From contig JAEWNN010000018.1 of NCBI GenBank assembly GCA_023457035.1, positions 1-40,110 of the forward strand: a DNA stretch of 40,110 bases, given 5' to 3'. Below are positions 36,341 through 40,110 of the stretch, piece after piece (position 1 is the stretch's first letter; each line of letters opens with the position of its first letter). A program made the position numbers and the translations under genes. The stretch comes from Verrucomicrobiota bacterium. GTDB taxonomy: Bacteria > Verrucomicrobiota > Verrucomicrobiia > Opitutales > Opitutaceae. The notes below the pieces were generated by a model. It was not told the DNA's origin. It searched no databases and worked only from the letters and a program-made list of their open reading frames with translations.

Positions 36341-37603
36341 ATGAAGGTCCTGATTGCTGAAGATGATCGAGTCTCCCGCGAGGTGCTCTCCCGGGCGCTG
36401 GAGAATGCGGGCTACGAGCCCGTCGCCGTCACCAACGGCAACGACGCCCTCGCCGCCCTGCTCGGCAGCGAAGGCCCCCTCATCGCTCTGCTCGACTGGG
36501 TCATGCCCGGCCTCGACGGGACCGAGGTCTGCCGCCGCCTGCGCGCCGCCAACCCGTCGATCCAGCCCTACGTCGTCATCGTCAGCTCGAAGTTCCGCAC
36601 CGGCGAGATCACCGACGGGCTCGATGCCGGCGCCGACGACTTCATCAGCAAGCCTTTCGATACCGATGAGCTCCTGGCCCGCCTACGCGTGGCGGTGCGC
36701 CTCGTCGGCTACCAGCTCGCGCAGCAGAAACAGCTCGAACAATACGAGTCGCTCGGCCGCCGCTACAGCCTGCTCGGAGAAATCGTCGCCCAGCAGCTCC
36801 AGCCCGCCGCCGAGGACCTCGCCGCCCCCCTGCCGGACCCGATCGCCGAGGCGGAGAATGCAGCACCACCGCTCGCCCCCACCGCGCCGCCGCCCATCTG
36901 GTTTGCCGCCGGCGAGATCCAGCATCTCGTGCCCCGCGCCCTCACCGAACTCGGTCTCTCCGCCCATTCCACACTCGCCGCGTCCGGCGAACGCGCCACC
37001 GGGGTTGCCTCCTTCACCAGTTGGGCCGGATTCCTCGACTTGGAGCACCACCGCTGGATCGACCTCGTCGTCGAGATCGATCCCAACGCCGCCGCGATCG
37101 TCTACGAACGCGCCCTGCGCCGCCGGCCGCAGACGCCCGCGGAGATCTGTGGTTTCCTCGCGGAGACCCAGACCGTGATCGCCGCCGCCCTCAAGGCCGC
37201 GCTCGTCGGCAAGGGCTGCGAAGTCACCGCCCCCCTGCTCACCCGCGCCGAGCAGCGCGATCTCTGGGCCCCCGCCCTGCGCATCCCCGCCGAGAGCGAG
37301 TGCTACTGTTTCGATCTCGACGGCGTGCAGCTCGATCTCGCCATCGTCTGCTTCCCCTGCGATCCCCGCGCCCGGTCGCCGTGGGACCTGCGCCTCCACG
37401 AAGTGGTGGCAGAGCCCTACCCGGCAGCCCAGCCCCCGGGCACTCCGCCCATCGCCGAGCGCGGCGCCGTCGTCACCGAGCACCTCGCCCGCCAGATCGC
37501 CGACCACGCCGACCGCGCCCCCCGGGAGGAGACGGTCGCGACCTACGAGCTCTCCCCCATCGCGCAACGCTTCCACCACAACGGCCACTCCCGGCCGCTG
37601 TGA
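36341..37603 (+). CDS. Response regulator with CheX-like output region (paralogue 2)
   Basis: The 420-residue protein is colinear with the preceding regulator. The receiver has AEDDRVSREVL, Asp52 in LLDWVMPGLDG, and FISKPF. The linker is KQLEQYESLGRRYSLLGEIV followed by a Pro/Ala-rich stretch longer than in paralogue 1. The output region repeats the same plan: SWAGFLDLEHHRWIDLVVEID, then FLAETQTVIAAALKAAL, then ESECYCFDLDGVQLDLAI and a tail with PPIAERGAVVTEHLARQIADHA and SPIAQRFHHNGHS. The W-I-D-L-V motif and the FHH near the end are common to both. As in paralogue 1 the CheX ExxN catalytic pair is not seen. It has its own promoter and hence may be regulated separately. It ends at a bidirectional terminator facing pheT. 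Confidence 0.85.
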   Translation: MKVLIAEDDRVSREVLSRALENAGYEPVAVTNGNDALAALLGSEGPLIALLDWVMPGLDGTEVCRRLRAANPSIQPYVVIVSSKFRTGEITDGLDAGADDFISKPFDTDELLARLRVAVRLVGYQLAQQKQLEQYESLGRRYSLLGEIVAQQLQPAAEDLAAPLPDPIAEAENAAPPLAPTAPPPIWFAAGEIQHLVPRALTELGLSAHSTLAASGERATGVASFTSWAGFLDLEHHRWIDLVVEIDPNAAAIVYERALRRRPQTPAEICGFLAETQTVIAAALKAALVGKGCEVTAPLLTRAEQRDLWAPALRIPAESECYCFDLDGVQLDLAIVCFPCDPRARSPWDLRLHEVVAEPYPAAQPPGTPPIAERGAVVTEHLARQIADHADRAPREETVATYELSPIAQRFHHNGHSRPL

Positions 37604-37638
37604 GCGCTCCGCCTCCCGTCAGCCGATAGTTTATGGCA

Positions 37639-37670
37639 AAACGGCCGGCTCCATCTGGAGCCGGCCGTTT
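37639..37670. terminator. Bidirectional terminator between response regulator 2 and pheT
   Basis: A perfect 15-bp inverted repeat: left arm AAACGGCCGGCTCCA, right arm TGGAGCCGGCCGTTT, with a TC loop. A runs on the left and T runs on the right serve both strands. It lies midway between the convergent stops at 37603 and 37685. Confidence 0.93.
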
Positions 37671-37684
37671 CGTGCAACCCCGCC

Positions 37685-40110
37685 TTACTTCCGGATCGCG
37701 TACGCGGCATTCTTGGCCAGCTCGTCCTGCGCCTTCTGGAACGCGGCGTTCACCTCGTCGTCGGTGAGCGTCCGGTCCTCGGCGCGGTACACCAGCGAGA
37801 ACGCGAAGCTCTTCTTCCCCTCGGGCAATCCCTTGCCTTGGTAGACGTCGAAGAGGCGCACGTTCTCCAATGCGATCTTGCCGGCGGCGGCGCGGGCGGC
37901 CTTGGCAACATCGCGGCGCACCGTCTCGGCGGCGGCGCCGGCGTCGACCACCAGCGCGATGTCGCGCAGCGCGGCCGGGAACAGGCTGAAGGGCTTGTAC
38001 TTCGCGCGGCGCTTCGCCTCGGCGACCTTCTCGGGCAGGACGTAAAGCATGCCGGCGACAACTCCGCCAGCGAGGCCGAGCTTGCGCAGCATCTCCAGGT
38101 TTAGGAGACCGCAGCGGGCCTCGCAGCCATCGGTCAGGCGGCCGAAGGTCGCGGCGTGGTCGGGCTGCCAGCCGGCGTTGGGCGCGGCCACCCGCTCGGC
38201 GCGCAACGACTCGAGCGTCACGCCCGCGTTGGCGGCGATCACGGCGAGGTGGCGCTTGGCGGTATAGAAGTCGGCCGCGGGGCGCGCGAGCCACTGGGCG
38301 TCTTCGGACTCCGTGCGGATCACGAAGCCGACGGAGAGGCACTCGTGGATCTTGCCGTCGACCTCGCGGAACGTGCGGCCGACCTCGAAGAGCTTCGTGG
38401 CGCCGGTGCGGCGGTCCTGGTTGAGGCGGAGGTTCTCCAGCAGGCCGTTGATGAGCGAGGCGCGCAGGTGCGAGTACTCCTCGGTGAACGGATTGGCCAG
38501 GCCGAGCGTCTTCGCAGCGGCGTCGGAGAACCACGCGGCGGTCTCCGGGCCGGAGCGCTGCGAGTAGTTGGCGCACTCGTGGAAGTGCTGGCCGACAAGA
38601 TACGCGCCCGCGGCGCGGTTGAACTCGGTGATCGGATCGTCGTCCTCGGGCAGCGCGACCGCGACCACCGGCGCCGGCGGGATCTTGTCGCAGCCGTGGA
38701 GGCGCACGACCTCCTCGACGAGGTCGACATCGCGGTCGAGGTCGCCGCGCCAGCTCGGGACCTTCACGTTCCAGATGCTGCCGGTGAGGCGGGTGACGTC
38801 GTTGCGCACCTCGATCTCGAGCTCGATGGCCTCGAGCAGCTCGCGCATCGTGGCGTCCGGGATGTCGTAGCCGGCGCGGGCGCGGATGAAGTCGGGCGTG
38901 ACCTCGATGGAGGTCTCGGTGGCCGGCGCACTGCCGACGTTGAAGAGCGGGCCGACGACCTGGCCACCGGCGGTCTCGAGGATGAGGTCGATCGCGCGGC
39001 GCGCCGCGGGCAGCAGGCCGCACGGATCGATGCCGCGTTCGAAGCGGTAGGAACTGTCGGAGGCGAGCCCGAGCTTCTTGGCGGTCGCGCGAATCGCGGT
39101 GGACTTGAAGAACGCGGATTCGAGCACGAGGTCGGTCGTGGTGGCATCGACCTCGGCGTTGGCGCCGCCCATGATGCCGGCGACGACGAGCGGTTTCTCG
39201 GCGTCGGCGATGACGAGCATCCGCTCGGTGAGCACGCGCTCCTTGTTGTCGAGGGTCACGAGCTTCTCGCCCTCGGCGGCGCGGCGGATGGTCAGGCGGT
39301 GGCCGGCGATCTTCTTGGCGTCGAAGGCGTGGAGCGGCTGGCCGGTCTCCATGAGGACGAAGTTCGTCACGTCGACGACGTTGTTGATCGGGCGCAGGCC
39401 GACGGCCTGCAGCGCCTCCTGCAACCACGCGGGGCTCGGCCCGATCTTCACGCCGGAAACGACGTGCGCGGTGTAGTGGGGGCAATCCTCCTCGGCGGTC
39501 ACGGCGACGGACTCGAGCAGGTGCGGCGCCGCCGGCGCGCCGGCGGCGGGTTCGCCGGTCTTGATCGCCGGATACTGAAGCGGGAGGCGGAACCAGGCGG
39601 CGAGCTCGCGGGCTAGGCCGAGGTGCGAGAGGCAGTCCGGGCGGTTGGGCGTGATCTCGAGATCGAACACCACATCGCCCGCGCCGATCGCCTCGTGGAT
39701 CGGGGTGCCGAGCGTGAGGGTGGCGGGCAGCACGAGCAGGCCACCGTGGTCCTCGCCGAGACCGAGTTCGCGGGCCGAGCACATCATGCCGTTGGATTCG
39801 ACGCCGCGGATCTTGGAGACCTTGATCTTGAAGTCGCCCGGCATCACGGCGCCGGGGAGCGCGACGGGCACGCGGTGGCCGGCGTCGCAGTTGGGCGCAC
39901 CGCAGACGATCTGGATCGGCGCGGCCTCGGGCGCGACGCGCACGGTGCACACGGAGAGCTTGTCGGCGCCCGGGTGCTTGTCTCGGGTGACGATCTCGCC
40001 GACGACGACGTTGGCGATCGGCGAGAGGCCGGTGCGGGCGATGCCCTCGACCTCGAAGCCGATCATCGTGAGGGCGTTGGAGATTTCGTCGACCGGGCGG
40101 TCGAGCGCGA
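37685..40110 (-). CDS. pheT: Phenylalanine-tRNA ligase beta subunit (N-terminus outside window)
   Basis: The frame is open to the right edge and the first visible residues (LDRPVDEISNALTMIGFEVEGI) match the usual PheT N-terminus just after its first ~15 residues, so the internal ATG at 40066 is not the start. The tRNA-binding OB domain is seen in VVVGEIVTRDKHPGADKLSVC and in CGAPNCDAGHRVPVALPGAVMPG. The B3/B4 editing region follows (HYTAHVVSGVKIG; NNVVDVTNFVLMETGQPLHAFD). The B5 domain and the catalytic-core-like module (FERGIDP; YSHLRASLINGLLENL) come next. The C-terminal anticodon-binding FDX-ACB domain (KPFSLFPAALRDIALVVD...SLVYRAEDRTLTDDEV) is complete. With PheS it attaches Phe to tRNA-Phe; pheS is expected just to the right. 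Confidence 0.96.
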   Translation of the reverse strand, partial: ALDRPVDEISNALTMIGFEVEGIARTGLSPIANVVVGEIVTRDKHPGADKLSVCTVRVAPEAAPIQIVCGAPNCDAGHRVPVALPGAVMPGDFKIKVSKIRGVESNGMMCSARELGLGEDHGGLLVLPATLTLGTPIHEAIGAGDVVFDLEITPNRPDCLSHLGLARELAAWFRLPLQYPAIKTGEPAAGAPAAPHLLESVAVTAEEDCPHYTAHVVSGVKIGPSPAWLQEALQAVGLRPINNVVDVTNFVLMETGQPLHAFDAKKIAGHRLTIRRAAEGEKLVTLDNKERVLTERMLVIADAEKPLVVAGIMGGANAEVDATTTDLVLESAFFKSTAIRATAKKLGLASDSSYRFERGIDPCGLLPAARRAIDLILETAGGQVVGPLFNVGSAPATETSIEVTPDFIRARAGYDIPDATMRELLEAIELEIEVRNDVTRLTGSIWNVKVPSWRGDLDRDVDLVEEVVRLHGCDKIPPAPVVAVALPEDDDPITEFNRAAGAYLVGQHFHECANYSQRSGPETAAWFSDAAAKTLGLANPFTEEYSHLRASLINGLLENLRLNQDRRTGATKLFEVGRTFREVDGKIHECLSVGFVIRTESEDAQWLARPAADFYTAKRHLAVIAANAGVTLESLRAERVAAPNAGWQPDHAATFGRLTDGCEARCGLLNLEMLRKLGLAGGVVAGMLYVLPEKVAEAKRRAKYKPFSLFPAALRDIALVVDAGAAAETVRRDVAKAARAAAGKIALENVRLFDVYQGKGLPEGKKSFAFSLVYRAEDRTLTDDEVNAAFQKAQDELAKNAAYAIRK

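Overview
The window is GC-rich bacterial chromosome, most likely from a Verrucomicrobiota lineage near Opitutaceae. That placement is an inference. It rests on the housekeeping proteins, a PEP-CTERM exported protein, an exported protein with Ca-binding 'DxDGDG' repeats, a GxxExxY protein, and several families of short dispersed repeats. No rRNA, tRNA, CRISPR array, prophage or transposase gene was seen.

Layout: (1) 1-7.2 kb holds a truncated exported protein (-), a lipoprotein-like clan GH-A glycoside hydrolase (+), a soluble chemoreceptor with a C-terminal Cache-like domain (-), a sugar nucleotidyltransferase (+) and a PIG-L/LmbE deacetylase (+). (2) 7.2-12.4 kb holds a perfect REPIN-like inverted repeat and a very large surface protein (-) with seven RCC1 repeats, Ig-like/FN3 modules, a parallel beta-helix and a GlyGly-CTERM-like tail. 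(3) 12.4-15 kb holds an EamA transporter, an unknown two-helix membrane protein and an Rrf2 regulator divergent from gyrase. (4) 15.1-25.7 kb is one strand: gyrB, gyrA, a coupled unknown polytopic membrane protein, a hybrid histidine kinase and a PTS IIA-like protein. (5) 25.9-29.2 kb holds an XRE regulator, a PEP-CTERM protein and two tandem corA paralogues, the second with an altered pore signature. (6) 29.2-34.7 kb (-) holds an Arg/Pro-rich lipoprotein and gatC-gatA-gatB, with a GxxExxY (PD-(D/E)XK-like) gene between gatA and gatB. (7) 34.8-37.6 kb holds two paralogous response regulators, each with a CheX-like output region and each preceded by a sigma-28-type promoter with exact 11-nt spacing. 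(8) pheT (-), truncated at the right edge, faces them across a bidirectional terminator.

The two strongest signals are these. The response-regulator pair looks like part of a motility/chemotaxis regulon although no flagellar gene is nearby. The GxxExxY cassette is bounded by inverted ACCACAGAGG-type repeats, has a clear Shine-Dalgarno that its neighbours lack, and appears to supply the only available start codons of gatB. More generally, most genes here have C/T-rich leaders without a recognisable Shine-Dalgarno, and intergenic gaps carry many hairpin-forming repeats.
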